Positions 9,419-22,367 of a DNA stretch of 64,000 nucleotides are shown here, piece by piece. The translations under genes and the position numbers were made by a program. Each line of letters opens with the position of its first letter. The first letter of the stretch is position 1. The stretch is from Amyelois transitella (taxonomy: Eukaryota > Arthropoda > Insecta > Lepidoptera > Pyralidae). The stretch is taken from the NCBI RefSeq assembly GCF_032362555.1, contig NC_083517.1:4050001-4114000 (forward strand). Direction: 5' to 3'. Below the pieces are notes generated by a model, which saw only the letters and a list, made by a program, of their open reading frames with translations, was not told the DNA's origin and made no database searches.

Positions 9419-12400
9419 ATGGACAACTCCTGCCTTCTTGACCTTCTCATCAGGTGCTTCGCCATGACAGAGCCCGAAGACCTGAACTTCACGGCGTTCA
9501 CTGACCTCTGTCGACTCTGCTCCCTCAAGAGCGGCCCGAGACTCCACATCTTCGATAAGGAGTCCGAGCAGAGGCAGATCTTGTTCAAATTGAGGACTTG
9601 TCTGCCTACTATGGTGAGTCAGTTATGTTACGCCCTTGTGTCCTTGACCGTGTAAAGTATCAGCTTTCTTTTATCCTTCTTTATTATATTTGATTCCTCT
9701 TTTAATAGATTAACATATCAAAGTAGTAGTTCCTTTAAAAAATGTAAACATAAACAAAAAAAGCAATAGAAGAATAAGAATGTGCAATAAAGAGATCGTA
9801 GCCCGTAGACCCCGTAGACGCTCGTAGCAGCTCGTAGACGCCTGCGCGCTACGCGGGGCTACGACAACAACAAGGAATAAAGCCATGGCACATAATCACC
9901 ATAGCTAAACCTGTTGAACTGTAAGAAGTTGAGATGTTTCTTATTTAATTTTAATTTAAAAATAATAATAAGCAATAAAATTAAATAACAAAATATTTCT
10001 CTTTTTTAATATAGTTATTACTTGTGTGTAGTTTTCGTTCTTTTATAAAGATTTTTTTATATTTAATATTATTACTTACAAAAGTATCGACAAAAGGACC
10101 TTAACATTCATTTAACTGTGTGATAAATCAAATTTAACTAACATATTTTATATTTTTTTAAAAAGCAAATAGTTTTGTATTCACGCCTGGTTGTCTTGAG
10201 TTCTCACAATATTTAACTTAGGCTAAAAGTTAGCTTAAATAACAAAATTTTAATAGTATGAATACTATTTCAAAAGACAGATTATTCATTATATCTTTAA
10301 GGTAGAAAGAACAGTCTAGACAAGACTCGAAGGCCACATACAGCCAGATTACAAATAGCTTCAAAATACAAATTGTCATATCGCTTGTAATACTCTTTTG
10401 CAGCTATTGCATAAAACAACAGTTGCATGTGTGAAGTGCAAGCACCTTACGCAGTACATCGACCCCGGCGGATATAGGTCAACGGATTACAGCCGCGATT
10501 GACACGTGCTTCTTAATCCGCATGCCATTGCCCTCCATATTGATATATGGGTTATCAGTCTGCGAAAAAAAAACTGTCTTCATTATAAGTATATAACAAA
10601 ATATTCATTTTAATGTAAAGTGTTTGCCTAACATTTTACAGCGTGTAATAAATATAAGTATCAATTACATGTTTAAAAAAATTAAATGGCTTCGCGAAAC
10701 GTACTTACCATTCGTACACCCGACATGGATTATATCCTAAAGTTTACAAGAATTTTTCATTCACGGGCATGACATTGTATCTTTTTACAAATAAAAAAAA
10801 TTACTTTTTATATTCAAACTTCAATAAAAAAATTATAAAGTTGTCATATTTGACAATATCCTAAAAATATTTGGGGAATCCAATTCAGACAACATTGCAA
10901 TTTTTAAAATTTAATAAACCCACGTCTCGACTGCAAAAATATTTAATAAACATCTCATCACTTAACAAATAAAACAAAATGCCTCTCATAGATTTCACGA
11001 ATCCGGACGTTATTAAATTCCTCGTCGAAAACTACGAGAAGACCGCTCGGTTGCGGATGAAATGGAACAGCTTGTACGGAGACAAACTGCAGGAGGCGGC
11101 CACTTTACACAGAGAAGAGAAGGGTTACACCACGTATGACGTGTTCAAACAAAACATGATTGATGGCATGGCAGCCATCAGCAGAGACCACGTCACAGCC
11201 GGTCACAACAGAAGAAAAGTACCACTCCGAGACGGAAAACACATACCAGGAGTCGCAGACATGAAAAAAGGCCATTCTATAGTCGACGTGGGACTAGGAG
11301 ACCCTGAAGAAGACCCCAGGCTCGCCCGACCAGACACCGACACTACTTTAGACCCAATCATGCGTGTAGTTGATCCTAATCAAAAAAAAATAATCTACAA
11401 AGACATCCCGTTTTACGGTCGGAAAGTTTATCTGAAAAATAGGTCAAGAATGAAGCCAGAACAGAAGTACTACTTTCGAGAATGTTCTGGATGGGACTGC
11501 GGCTGGAGACTGCAGGATAGCTTCTTCTCGAGGAACGCTCCGAGTCACGGGCGCGTGTGGAGGCTATCCCGAGATGTTAAGAGTCGAACTGGACCGCATC
11601 CTGACCCGGCCTACTATAACGACCCAGAAATAGCTACTGTCAATAAGTGCCCTAAATAATTTTGATATTTTATCCTTTAATTTGTTTAGATTGGTGTTTG
11701 ACTTGTTTTTATAATACCTTATTTTTAATTTTGTTTATTTTAGATATCATTTTTAATTGCTTTAGAATAGAATATGTTTATCAACCTCACATGGCTTTTT
11801 TCTATTAAATTTTGGCGTATAGATAACAGATTACAATTTCAACTGAAATGATCTATTTTAAAGGGTACCTAGTTATTAGCAAAAATCACTTTGTAAATAT
11901 TTATAAATCAGGTGTAACGCTAGGAGAAAGAAGATAAAACAGTTTATGATTTCGATTCCAATGGAAAAATTCGACAGCTCTTGTTTGAGTCGGCCGCGCC
12001 TACAACATGAAATTGTCCTTGATCTGTTATAAAATTGCTAGCTTTTGTGCAGGGCTTCGCTCTCGTGGTAAAACTACACATAAAATTAAAAGCCTATATT
12101 ATTCCTAAGAGTCTGTTCTATCTGTAGTTGAGTACTTTTGAGTTTATTCGTACAAACAAACAAAAATACATATCTTTTCTCTTTTTTTTAGTGTGAATAA
12201 AGAGCTCGCACATAATTTGCTACGCATGTGAAATGTACTTATACATAACAACATGCTGTTTCCATAGTTTTACAATCCTAGATAAAATTCAAACCTCTTC
12301 CTCAATTTGAACAATCAGGTTCATACTAGGATTCTTTCAAGATATTTCAACAAAATATTATATTATAAGTGTAATATTTTAATTTTCCCATCAGATCTCT

Positions 12401-15400
12401 AAGGATGACTTCCTGCCGAAGAAGATCTGCGAGCGATGCGTCACCAGGCTGGAGCAGCTGTACGAGTGGCGCCAGAACTGTCTCAGCACTGACTCGGTGC
12501 TTCGGAACTACGCGGAGTCCATGAGGATCGTCACTTCCACCATCAACTTCCAGGTAAAAATAGATAAATATATACAGGACACATCACAGATAAAGGCTAG
12601 CCGAGACCTATGTGTTATGGGGAACCGACTCAGCGATATTAGTCTAGTCTTCTAGATAGCAGTCAGCAGGCTAGCAGCTGTAAGAGAGCCACGCTCCCAG
12701 TATCAAGGCGACACAGTGACAGGTTGCTAGCCCATAGCCTACAAGAACAATCCCTAATTTATAAGCCATTCCCTTAGTCGCCTTTTATAGAATCCATGGG
12801 AAAGATATGAAGTGCACCTATTCCATTGTCAGAAACAGGAACAAAGGTAAACAGAGATAGCGATCTCGAAATGAGTGGAAGATCACGTTTGGCCAAAAGT
12901 ATGTGTGAACAAACCTTTACAACTCTAGGGACCAAACCTAAAATTAATGCAGATTCAGCAAATTAATTTCCGCAATCAATTTTCCTATATATCTTTAACT
13001 ATCCTCTGGTGTACCTACAGGTATTTCCAGGTAGATAAACGCAGTTATTGATCGATAGATAACTTAAACAATATCGAATAAAGCTTATCTGCCGCCAGTA
13101 TACGAAATTGCAAGCTACACACACGACTCCTGTCCTACTAACCGAGTTATTTTAATTTCTATCAGCATATGTGGTACGTAATTGACTTTTATCTTCGTTG
13201 GTTTTAGTGAGTTACATCTAGCCCCCCATAAGGTTCCGGTTTACCATTGACGGGCGGGCAGATAAAGGTCTTTGCACACTTTTAAAAAAGAAATTCAAAT
13301 TATACTTGATGCTATGATTCGAACTAGCTTAGGTTAGGTTAGCTTTTTCTAACATGGTTCGTTTACCTTTTTTGCCGATAGAGTTTACTGTGTAAATCAA
13401 TAAAACAATTGAATTTCTTTTAGTTTAGATTATTTTCAATTGTCAACTTACAGGAAGAGTAAAAAATGTGAGGAGAAAAAATATGCGCTAACTTAAGCAA
13501 ACCCACTACAATATGTTCCATTAATATCAATACGAGTAATAAACATACTTATTTGTTGTAAGCAGCAATAAACAAAGGATGCGCACTATAACATAAAAGG
13601 TCCGATCATCTTTTTATGAAAATGTTACGTATTTTATGTTCTTCAGTTTACTCTTCAAACCAATAAGAACTTCAAATAAAGAGAAATTCAAATCAGGCAT
13701 TGTTAACTCCCTTATGAAGTCAAGACTACCATGTTAACATAAATCTGGGGCCCTTTGTTAACAGATAAAGAGTTCACTATGCGTGTGTAGGCATGCGGCG
13801 CCGGGCGAGACGATCGGGGCTGCTTACCCCTCTATCGATCCCGGCGCGCCTGGGCCGTATCGACCCACTACCACCCACCCCCAGGACCCACTAATCTCAA
13901 CCTTAAACGAAAGACATAACGCTCAAAACAACAAACAACCACTAACAATGCCCCGCTCATACGATTTGAAACCTAAGAAAAACGGATCACGAGCCAATGT
14001 CGATTGGACACGCTCATCTTAAAACTTAACACGGCAGTGAATTATGAACTTTAATGGAGTAGTTTTAAGACTGTGGAGTGTCTTACGGCTTTTAGATGTT
14101 CGGCATTTGGTTACGCATGTCCGTCGAGGCTTTACGACCGTCCCTTTGATTGGCGTCTGCATGGGAAATTTCTGACCAGACGAAGTTGATGGACTTTTCA
14201 AATATGCAAAATATCCGGAATCAAATTGAATGACGATTAAGAGCCATAGAATTCTTAAAACTATTTTTAAAATATCTTCACTACGAGCTACGAGAAAGTC
14301 GTAGACGGCTACAAGATTTAAACGTCTCGGAAATTTATTGAACAACATAAAAAAAAGTTGATCAAAAACAAACCAATAAAAAAGAAAGACATGATATTAG
14401 TTTCATTACACATCTTTTTTTTATAACAAGTTAATAATACGAAGTCTAAAAGGAAGATAATGCCATAATATTACCATATACATTAAAACGATTTTGAATT
14501 CCAAAACCAAAGACAAAAAGAATCACACAATCCTCGAATACTGCCATAATTATAACTAAATCGTCTGCTTGTTTAGTAAAACTTAAAATATTATGGCCAT
14601 TAATTTTTCATTAATACTGTCAAAACAGAGAAATCATTCCAGAAAACTATATTTATCAGTCTAGATTTCCCCATAGCGCATTCCCTGCAATGACGTTGCA
14701 CACGCATCCAAGGTCGAAGGCGGTTCACCGTGGCCGGGGGTTCAGTTAACCCTGACCTAGGCGGGTGAAGGATGTTCCTACTACGGCCTCCCACCCTGGG
14801 TCCCCCCGTCGAGAGGCAAACGCAGTTTCCCCACCGTGGTGGCCCCGTCAATGCATTGCACGAGACCTATTTTTGGTTTAGGGTTTATTTATATTGAAGT
14901 GAGTGAAAAGTTTAAAAATCGTTGACGTATCCGTACTGCAAATCCGAAACATGAAGTGATTTCTCTTTGTAGGAAATTTAATCGACAGGAATAATGATAG
15001 ATGAAAATTGAATATTTTGATACTTATTTTTCAATAGTGATTACTATTTTTGGTCAAAAGTAAAACTCATTTACTAAATGACGGCCAATTCAGTAAGCCA
15101 TTTCGTAATAAGTCCAATACTAGATTGGATATACGTTGGACAATACGTCTCCCCAGTTTGAAGGGGACTACCTTCTACTTGGGGAGTCAACGCAATAAGT
15201 GAAAAATATTCGTACTGGCAATCTAAGGCAGATTTTATCCAAATTATATCCAAATTAATAAGCAAACAAGCCTCTAATTTTTAAAAATCCGCATTATATA
15301 GCTCTGTTCGTTTTGCTACTACAATTTTACAGACAGACAAAGCAGGCACATGTAACTTAAAACCACCCTTCGTTTGGTCAGTCAGGAGTTAAAAAGGTAA

Positions 15401-18400
15401 AAGCCTCATAATTTGATTTGTTACCAATACTACTACCAGTTACAAAAGTTTTTTTCATTCAGTTCCGCATGTACCTTTGGTTAAAAGTATTAGTATGCAC
15501 GCATTCTAATTGTAGAGTAGAGTACATAATGCATTGGGTTTGAATCTTTGCAACTTTCTACATTAACCGATGTGTTAGTCGGTTATTTAGAGAGTTTGGA
15601 ACCGATTTAGGAACACCATTATTTCAACTTGGTCCCACGTTGCTTTTAAAATAAATAAAAAGTAACTAAAATGTATTCTGACCAGTAAATATTCCATTTC
15701 TACCACCTACGAATTAAATCAAATGAAAATAAACCAAGACTAGAGTCGATAACTTCTTTAACGAATACCATTGCATCTCGCCAATAATTGGCTCTACGAA
15801 CTAGACATTTTTCCGAGATCGGACTTCCTCCTTCCACCCCAACGCTTCAGGTGCGTTTAAGAAAAGTGGATCGATGCACTTGACTTGGCGCGGTGCAAGC
15901 CCTTCGGCTCGTGCAAAGGGCCGCGGGTGCTCGCCGGTCTCACTTGTCCAAGACGCCTCGAGTCTTTACTGTAAACAACTCTTCGATACTCATGTGCGCC
16001 TGGTAATTTAGTTCCAAGATTTCTACAATAAAAAAATTCTTACTATCTTTTGTTTTAAGTTTCTGTGAAAAAATATGTGATTGTCAGTAATGTACTGTCA
16101 TATTGTGATTTCAGTAACGAATATAGGAAGTGATTGTTTATGTTTTTGTAATGAAAAATAATTAATAGTTTTTGTGATAATGATCGTGAATTCATATTAC
16201 AACCAGCTATGGGATCTTGCAGTAAGTTGATTAAAGATTTTAATTTAATGAACGAAAATCTTGAAAATGTTGTACTTAACTACAATTTCTTACCACCTGT
16301 AGAGTTTCAGAAGTATTGCAACTTTACTAAATAAAACAAATATTTTAACAAACTGTTAACAAATATTTTATGCTATTTGCGACGTTTACTTAGAATTTCT
16401 CAGGATAACTACCCTTAATAAAATAAATCCAAAAGGCTTTTTAAAATTTTATTTACTTCACAGAATAATTTGGACAATTATTAAATAAATGTGCATTTTA
16501 GTCATTGAAATCTGTATAAAATATTTTGATTTAAAAATATCTTAAATACTTACAAATTACTAGATATTCCTTTTTTTATAACATTCTAAAATGTGATCTT
16601 TTTTGTGTCTAATCCAGCCCACATTAAAGAAAATTCTCACTTATTTTAGTTTTGCATAGTCATCCTTCCCGAGGTCAGCTTCCTTAGACATCATCTAGTG
16701 GTCTCGTCATGTTAATCTGCTATACTTGCAGCAATTATTTTCGATCTACATGTACTATACCCTACCTTACTCAGCCCCGAGTTTACTATTAATCAGTGCA
16801 TGATAATCCCCCTCACCCCTTATCTCCGGCCCCAAACAATAGGGAAATGAGTTTTATTATATTTGAAACTGTTATACCGAATAGATACCTAAGTTGGTAT
16901 TCACATAGGGAGATAGATAGGTATTTTGTGATATTTTTGATATGACAATCGGACAGAAAATCGTTATTCTTAATGTTTCCTATTTATTTATTTATCCGGA
17001 TGACCTACAGCCAAAATTGTATCAAAGATATCTAATAAAGTAACTAATAAAAGTCTAAATACCTACAAACCGCACAATATAACTAATATGTGGTTCCCGC
17101 ACTTTAGAATAGGATCTCTCGATGTCTTTCCCGTAAATATGTCGTAAAAGGCGACTAAGGAAAAGATTAATAAAGTTGGGAAGAAGGTCACTATATAAAT
17201 CTACATTGAATAGACCTAACGAGACCTTCCAGACTTTTGAAGACTGTTGGCTTTGTCTACTCCGCAGGGGATCTAGACGTGATTATGTGTATGTGTTATG
17301 CACAACATAATTTTATCGGATTTTTATAACGGTGTTTTTGGCTACTAACTAAAAGGATCGTAGGATTCTTCGAAAGAAAAGTTAAAATTATAAATGCTGT
17401 TTTCTTTTCACTTCAGATTCAGCTTTTCGTCTTATCTTTTTTTTTAATATAAAAAAATATTATATAAAATAACAATCTATGCACCCCATAAGTCATTGAA
17501 CCCGCAGGCAGACAATAGGAAACGTCTGTTTCCCTGAAGTTCGTTGAACCCGGCTTGAGTTTGAGGCAATTAAGTGTAGGGCGCAACGTGTTATGGAATG
17601 AAAGTCGTTGGGGCTAGGGACGATCTCACTTTCCCGGGGTGAATGCACTGGGGGTGGCACCCTCCGGGCCCTCAGACCGCATCAAAGACGTTTGAAGGCG
17701 CCGTGTTATTCCGCGTAGGTACTAAGATTATTAAAGATTTGAACATAACTCGTTTTTTACAATAGTATTAAATTTAAACTTGTACAAGCTTTGGCCCAGG
17801 GCTTCGCTCCACTAATAATTTTCAAAAAAGGAACCTCTGTTAGACATTTACAATATTTCATTAAAATCAGGCCAGTGGTTTATCTGATAAAGTATACAGA
17901 TAGACAGATTTTAGCACTTACATATAATATAAATATACATACAAATTGTAAGTTTATCTTCAGGCGATTGTATGTGTTTGTTTGCAGGACGGCACCGTGA
18001 ACATGGATAAAATGACGGAGGCTCAAAAGACGGCGTATCTTGAAGCTCACGTGGCTGTGCAACAACATATGGCTCAAGCGGCGGCTGCTGCTCGTCGGGA
18101 ACAACAACAACAGCAACAACAGCAGCAGCAACAACAACAACAGCAGCAACAACAGCAACAGCAAGTCCAACAACAACAAGTGCAGCAACAAGTGAGTTGT
18201 TGAGGATAATATTATTCTAGCAGTGACACAAGTTTGATATTTAAATTATACTAGCAGTCTACTTCCTGGTATAATTTATTTAATTAAAAAGTTACTTAAA
18301 TAATGGCAAACCTTACCTAAAAATTCACTTGCGAGTGGTAACTACAGAAAATATTAGTTACGTGGTTATAAATATAAACAATATTTGGTTTTTGACTCAC

Positions 18401-18588
18401 TTTAAAAAGGAATTCTTAATTCGGTAGTATTTTTTTATTTCAGTAAATCAAAGCGATATGATAGTGATGATATCAAAGCAAAATATGAACACCCTTAAAA
18501 ACATCTAGAACAAAAAGTATTGTTCTCTATAGCGTGTTTTTATCAACAGCAGGCACAGCAAGTACAACAACAGCAGCAGCAACAACAA

Positions 18589-18662
<74 letters not shown>

Positions 18663-21600
18663 ACAACAACAACAACATCAAGCAAACAACACAAACAATG
18701 CAACTAGGCACCACCAAGAAATGCAAGTAAGTGATTTTGATTATACCATAACTAGAGAGCGACCGCAGCACATGCGTTTAACGAAAAATAACGTCTTCTT
18801 TTCGTTCCCGCGGGAATTCACCAGAAGTCATATTAACTATCTGCATGCTAAAATTCAGTTCGATCGGTCCAGTAGTTTGGGCCGGTCCGTAACCAGTATC
18901 ATTAGTTTTGATGTTATTTTGTATGGGTGTTGCGTATTAAGCTCCAAATAAAAGATTTATTTATGTACACTGAAGTTTAAACAAGAAAAAAAACAGGCAG
19001 CATTTAAAAGTGTTACTTCTATCTACTCATATATATCTACCTATCTAACTCATTTCGTGGACTGACGAAGTATTTTATTTCAGCAAGCACAGAACGGCAA
19101 TGCCCATCAAGGTCACCCATCGCCCCCTACAGTCAGCTCTACACAGCACCACTATGCTACCATCAACTCTCCCATTAAAGTTCCACAAGTGAGCTCCAGT
19201 ACCGGTGGCCCAGATAGCACATTCACGGTACCAGATGATGTGGGCATGGGCTTCGAAGGGGGAGTTCGTGTGTTGCAGAGTCTGGGAAATTGGTAAGTGA
19301 CCAATTTTATATTTTTGGTGTATATGTATGGCACTTAGCATATTACTATAATGTCTTTTGAAACATCACACCGCTTGAAGAATTTTTTTATCATAAAAAG
19401 ACTGACTCAAATTTAGTTTAACCATGCGATATGTATTTTGAAGTACCTAGTGTAGTGTAACCTAGAGAAAATCTCTACAATATTTTTTTTATCTTATGCT
19501 TACGTAATGAGATTTAAACTCAAACTCTCTTTTAAGGTCACCAGATGTAACAAATAGCATTCCGAGGCCAAACTTGATACCGTTTACCGAACCTTACGCA
19601 GAAGGTGGCTCTATGCATCCTGGAACTAGATTGAAAGCATTACAGGGGACAGTAGTTCGAAAACATCCAGCTATCAAACCAACAAGCTCTACTAATGAAG
19701 GTAAGATAGGGAGATAAAAAGATTGATCAATAAATTTTAGGAATTAAGAAAAAGGAATATTGCATGTTCCTTGAACCTATGCTTGCTATGATCAAATTAC
19801 CGGTTAGCCAATAACCATAATACCACAACATAACCTTTCAAAAGATAGTTATAAAAAATGTACCTATATCAACACTACTTTTTGTATGTTGTAGGAAGCA
19901 AAGCATTTGAATGTACGGTTTGCGGAAAAGGATTAGCGCGCAAAGACAAATTGACAATTCATATGAGAATACACACAGGTAATATTTGGCTTATACGAGT
20001 ATAATCAGCTAATGCATGATAATAAGTAATTCAGCTTCATGAATTGAGATGCTGGCATAATTAAAGATACCTTGTTTTTATTCGAAAAATTGATGTTCTT
20101 CTTTTCATTCTTTATTTGCTCAATTGTATCTGTTAAATATAAATTTTTGTAAGATCAAAGACAATCTGATTGATGTAACGACAAGTTTGTGCTCGTTACC
20201 TGAACCTTTACAATGACTTTTTTAATATTATTTATTTATTATTATTTTATTGTTTACAGGAGAAAAACCATACGTATGTGAAGTTTGTAACAAAGCTTTT
20301 GCCAGACGAGATAAACTAGTACTACATATGAATAAATTAAAACATATCACTCCATCCAACATCGCACCTCTTGGAAAGAGGACTATATCGATACCACGTG
20401 AGTTGCTTCTCAAAAGTAATTACATTTTTTTCTTTATTGTACAATGTCTAAAAGCTTTTCTTGTGGCCATTTTGACGTTTAAATTCTATGTAAATTAAGG
20501 AACCAAATCATGAACATAAATGTATTCATTTGGAAAGAACTATTGTAATTCTATCGAAATGGATATTTTTTATTAAGACCAGTGATAATTTATATTTAGG
20601 CTTATTATTTTCGTTTTTCTTTACACCTTTTAATATTTCGAGAACTTAGATGGTTACTAAAATGTAATAAATGCATATAATAAGTAGAAAGAAAAGAAGG
20701 AAACTTTTCATTTCTTACTAAGCCATCAAATGTTTCCAGCGTTAAAACTGGATGACGTAAAACCACAATTAACTAAACAAGAAGACACAAAGCCAAGTCA
20801 GGCTGAAATAGCCGCCGCCGCAGCGCAACAACAACAGCAGCAACAACAGCAACAACAACAACAACAGCAGCAGCAGCAACAACAACAACATTCACACCAG
20901 CAATCAATACAAGTGTGTCAAGTACCCGGACACACATTCACGGTAATTATCACAGAATTTAACAACATGTGTAGCTTGAACTTAACTGTTTTAAAATTGT
21001 AGTAAAATAGACGAAATATTGTCAAACTAGGGTTGACATTTGTGGATTTTATTTCCTTTTATTAAACTTAACAACTACTTTTGAGTTTTAAAAAAGCACC
21101 GAACAGACATGCATAGACCAAGTTTTTAGAAAGCGGTAAATCATTTACGTTAACATATTTTATATCCATACAATTTATTACAGAACACGAATTTAGTCCA
21201 CACGAGTGCAGCCTCGGCCGCAGTGGCAGCGGCTACAGCAGGAATGGTAGTGTCCTGGTCGTGTGAACTTTGCGGGAGGTTGTTCGCAACCAGGGACGAA
21301 TGGAGCGCTCATGCAAAGTCACACTTGCCAGACAATAAGCTCCTCCAGGATAAGATGCAAGCCACACAGCATCAGGTAGACATCAGAGAGATTTTGGTAT
21401 GAACATTTGCCCTGACTATAGTCGTTAAGTGTTGTTGTTGTTGTAACATCTTTGTTTCGTTAGTTAATATTTTATTTTCTGTCAATATACAAAATACTTA
21501 CCAAGCCTTGATGATTCTACAAAGTTTTTACAGTCGGCTATATTTATGTTCAGTTTTATTTCCTCCGTTTTGTTTTACCATAGTTCTCTTCCTTAAACTA

Positions 21601-22367
21601 AATGTGATTTCTTTTTGCTATTGTCTGCCTTTTCAGTGGCGTCTTCTTTCTGTTTCTGAAACACATAATTCTGCTATTCCGGTCAATACTTATCATGTTT
21701 TTTTGTAATAGGTAGTGCATCATTAAATGAAGCATGCAATTAATGTGTTTGTAGTTTTTATTAGATAAAGTGGTTGTTGCGAATACCAAGTCCATTTTAT
21801 TATAAATTAAAAGTTATTGGCCTACAAATGAATGCATGAAAAAGACTAAAATCTATCCACTTTACATATGCGATGATATATATACCAAAAAATGTGTGAC
21901 GTATTCTCAAATTTCTTTATATTATAATATAAGTATTGTAAATTTCTATATTTTTAACAAAACTTTTGTATTTTCTACCTTTTAATCCGTGCAATCTATT
22001 GCAGCAGCAGGAAAAAGTGCACCTGTCGAACCAGGAGAAACTGCAATTACTTCACCATCACAACCAAAACCAGCAAATACTAAACGGTCATGGCATTGCG
22101 ACGGCCTCCGTGTCCACCGCTACCGTCGTCAACGAGAGTGGCGGCGGTGGAGGTTACTTTACGACGCACGGGCACAACACGCATTACGCGCCTGAAAGAC
22201 AGCACACTCATGCGCACCATCTCTGTCTCATGTGTAGGCAGGAGTTTGCGGGGAAAGCAGAGTTCATGTTCCATGTGCGAGGTCATTTTGAAGGCAAAGT
22301 GAGCGATATCGCCGCGGCCGATGCTCTTGCGCGCTCATTAGTAGACAATTCGGGACTGTGCACCTGA
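9419..22367 (+). CDS. ZAD-domain C2H2 zinc-finger protein with three polyglutamine runs
   Basis: Eleven exons: 9419-9613, 12395-12553, 17988-18191, 18550-18726, 19084-19292, 19537-19700, 19895-19978, 20260-20397, 20740-20942, 21184-21375 and 22005-22367. They encode 695 residues, with all phases consistent. The ZAD, an insect zinc-finger-associated dimerisation domain, uses Cys31, Cys34, Cys77 and Cys80 (DLCRLC, ICERC). Polyglutamine runs are Q21, Q37 and Q21. Fingers 1 and 2 are a linked pair ([21 protein letters not shown], then TGEKPY and [14 protein letters not shown]). Finger 3 is [14 protein letters not shown], and finger 4 lies near the C-terminus ([14 protein letters not shown]). This predicts a nuclear DNA-binding regulator. 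The start could also be the ATG at 9464, which has a better context (GCCATGA). Exons 2, 3 and 4 each have a length divisible by three and phase-0 borders, so they could be skipped in frame. I do not recognise the ortholog. Confidence 0.88.
9796..9864. repeat. GC-rich imperfect stem with CGTAGACG-like repeats
   Basis: TCGTAGCCCGTAG on the left pairs imperfectly with CTACGCGGGGCTACGA on the right, around several CGTAGAC/CTCGTAG repeats. It lies in the AT-rich first intron of the ZAD gene. No function can be read from it. Confidence 0.5.
10979..11659 (+). CDS. Intronless 226-residue protein nested in ZAD intron 1, sperm microtubule protein candidate
   Basis: This uninterrupted frame starts [20 protein letters not shown] in a good context (AAAACAAAATG). 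The protein is basic and has no signal peptide or membrane segment. The C-terminal third has [20 protein letters not shown] and then [11 protein letters not shown]. Tyr-Leu-x(n)-Pro-Glu-x-Lys-Tyr followed by a W-x-x-G-W-R-L end resembles small ciliary and sperm-tail microtubule inner proteins of the SPMIP1 (ATP6V1FNB) type. That assignment is from motif memory and is tentative. The gene lies on the same strand as its host and has no introns, which fits a retrocopy or a testis-expressed single-exon gene. Codon use and GC content are clearly higher than the surrounding intron. No nearby AATAAA is evident. Confidence 0.75.
   Translation: MPLIDFTNPDVIKFLVENYEKTARLRMKWNSLYGDKLQEAATLHREEKGYTTYDVFKQNMIDGMAAISRDHVTAGHNRRKVPLRDGKHIPGVADMKKGHSIVDVGLGDPEEDPRLARPDTDTTLDPIMRVVDPNQKKIIYKDIPFYGRKVYLKNRSRMKPEQKYYFRECSGWDCGWRLQDSFFSRNAPSHGRVWRLSRDVKSRTGPHPDPAYYNDPEIATVNKCPK
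12040..12195. mobile_element. Helitron-like remnant
   Basis: GCTAGCTTTTGTGCAGGGCT, then TCGCTCTCGTGG, AAAAGCCTATATTATTCC and ACAAACAAACAAAA follow the order seen in a common small lepidopteran Helitron. It sits in ZAD intron 1, and its borders are approximate. Confidence 0.5.
12700..12845 (-). mobile_element. SINE family A, body fragment
   Basis: The order GTGACAGGTTGCTAGCCCAT, CCCTTAGTCGCCTTTTA and ATCCATGGGAAAGATATGAA is that of the family. The tail region is strongly diverged. It lies in ZAD intron 2. Confidence 0.65.
12846..17085. other. ZAD intron 2, no gene seen
   Basis: This is mostly AT-rich intron. Two GC-richer islands stand out: 14650-14870, which keeps a minus-strand frame of 83 codons with a PPRW...[10 protein letters not shown] composition, and 15790-15990. 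The first may be the leader of a retroelement, and the second may be conserved regulatory DNA. I could not identify either. The open frame at 13783-14022 has no splice context or motif. Confidence 0.4.
17090..17310 (+). mobile_element. SINE family A copy
   Basis: It runs from TGTGGTTCCCGCAC through ATGTCGTAAAAGGCGACTAA to GACTGTTGGCTTTGTCTACT and a tail GACGTGATTATGTGTATG. The copy is near full length but diverged, and lies in ZAD intron 2. Confidence 0.7.
17783..17945. mobile_element. Helitron-like remnant just upstream of ZAD exon 3
   Basis: AAGCTTTGGCCCAGGGCTTC, ATTTCATTAAAATCAGGCCA GTGG (joined) and ACAGATAGACAGATTTTAGC, then an ATAATATAAATATA end, match the small Helitron family. It ends about 43 bases before the exon 3 start at 17988. 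Confidence 0.55.
18102..18164 (+). repeat. CAA/CAG run, Q21 in ZAD exon 3
   Basis: It consists of 21 uninterrupted glutamine codons, CAA and CAG mixed. The run is followed by VQQQQVQQQ up to the exon end. The mixed codons should slow slippage compared with pure CAG. Confidence 0.95.
18565..18675 (+). repeat. CAA/CAG run, Q37 in ZAD exon 4
   Basis: It has 37 glutamine codons, including a stretch of nine CAG in a row near 18592-18618. Almost the whole exon is glutamine. The long minus-strand polyleucine frame here is its mirror image. Confidence 0.95.
20826..20888 (+). repeat. CAA/CAG run, Q21 in ZAD exon 9
   Basis: There are 21 glutamine codons, preceded by a run of five alanines and followed by HSHQQS. 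Confidence 0.95.

Noticed and set aside
9200-9588. Three overlapping minus-strand frames rich in Arg, Pro and Gly
   Set aside because: They arise from GC-rich leader sequence and the antisense of ZAD exon 1; no motif or splice support.
13783-14022. 79-codon plus-strand frame with a Pro-rich start
   Set aside because: It lies in ZAD intron 2, lacks an ATG-supported start, splice sites or any recognised motif.
17880-18191. Minus-strand polyleucine open frame resembling a signal peptide
   Set aside because: It is the mirror of the CAA/CAG run in ZAD exon 3; the plus-strand exon is supported by splice sites and phase.
18505-18771. Minus-strand polyleucine open frame
   Set aside because: It is the reverse complement of the Q37 run in ZAD exon 4.
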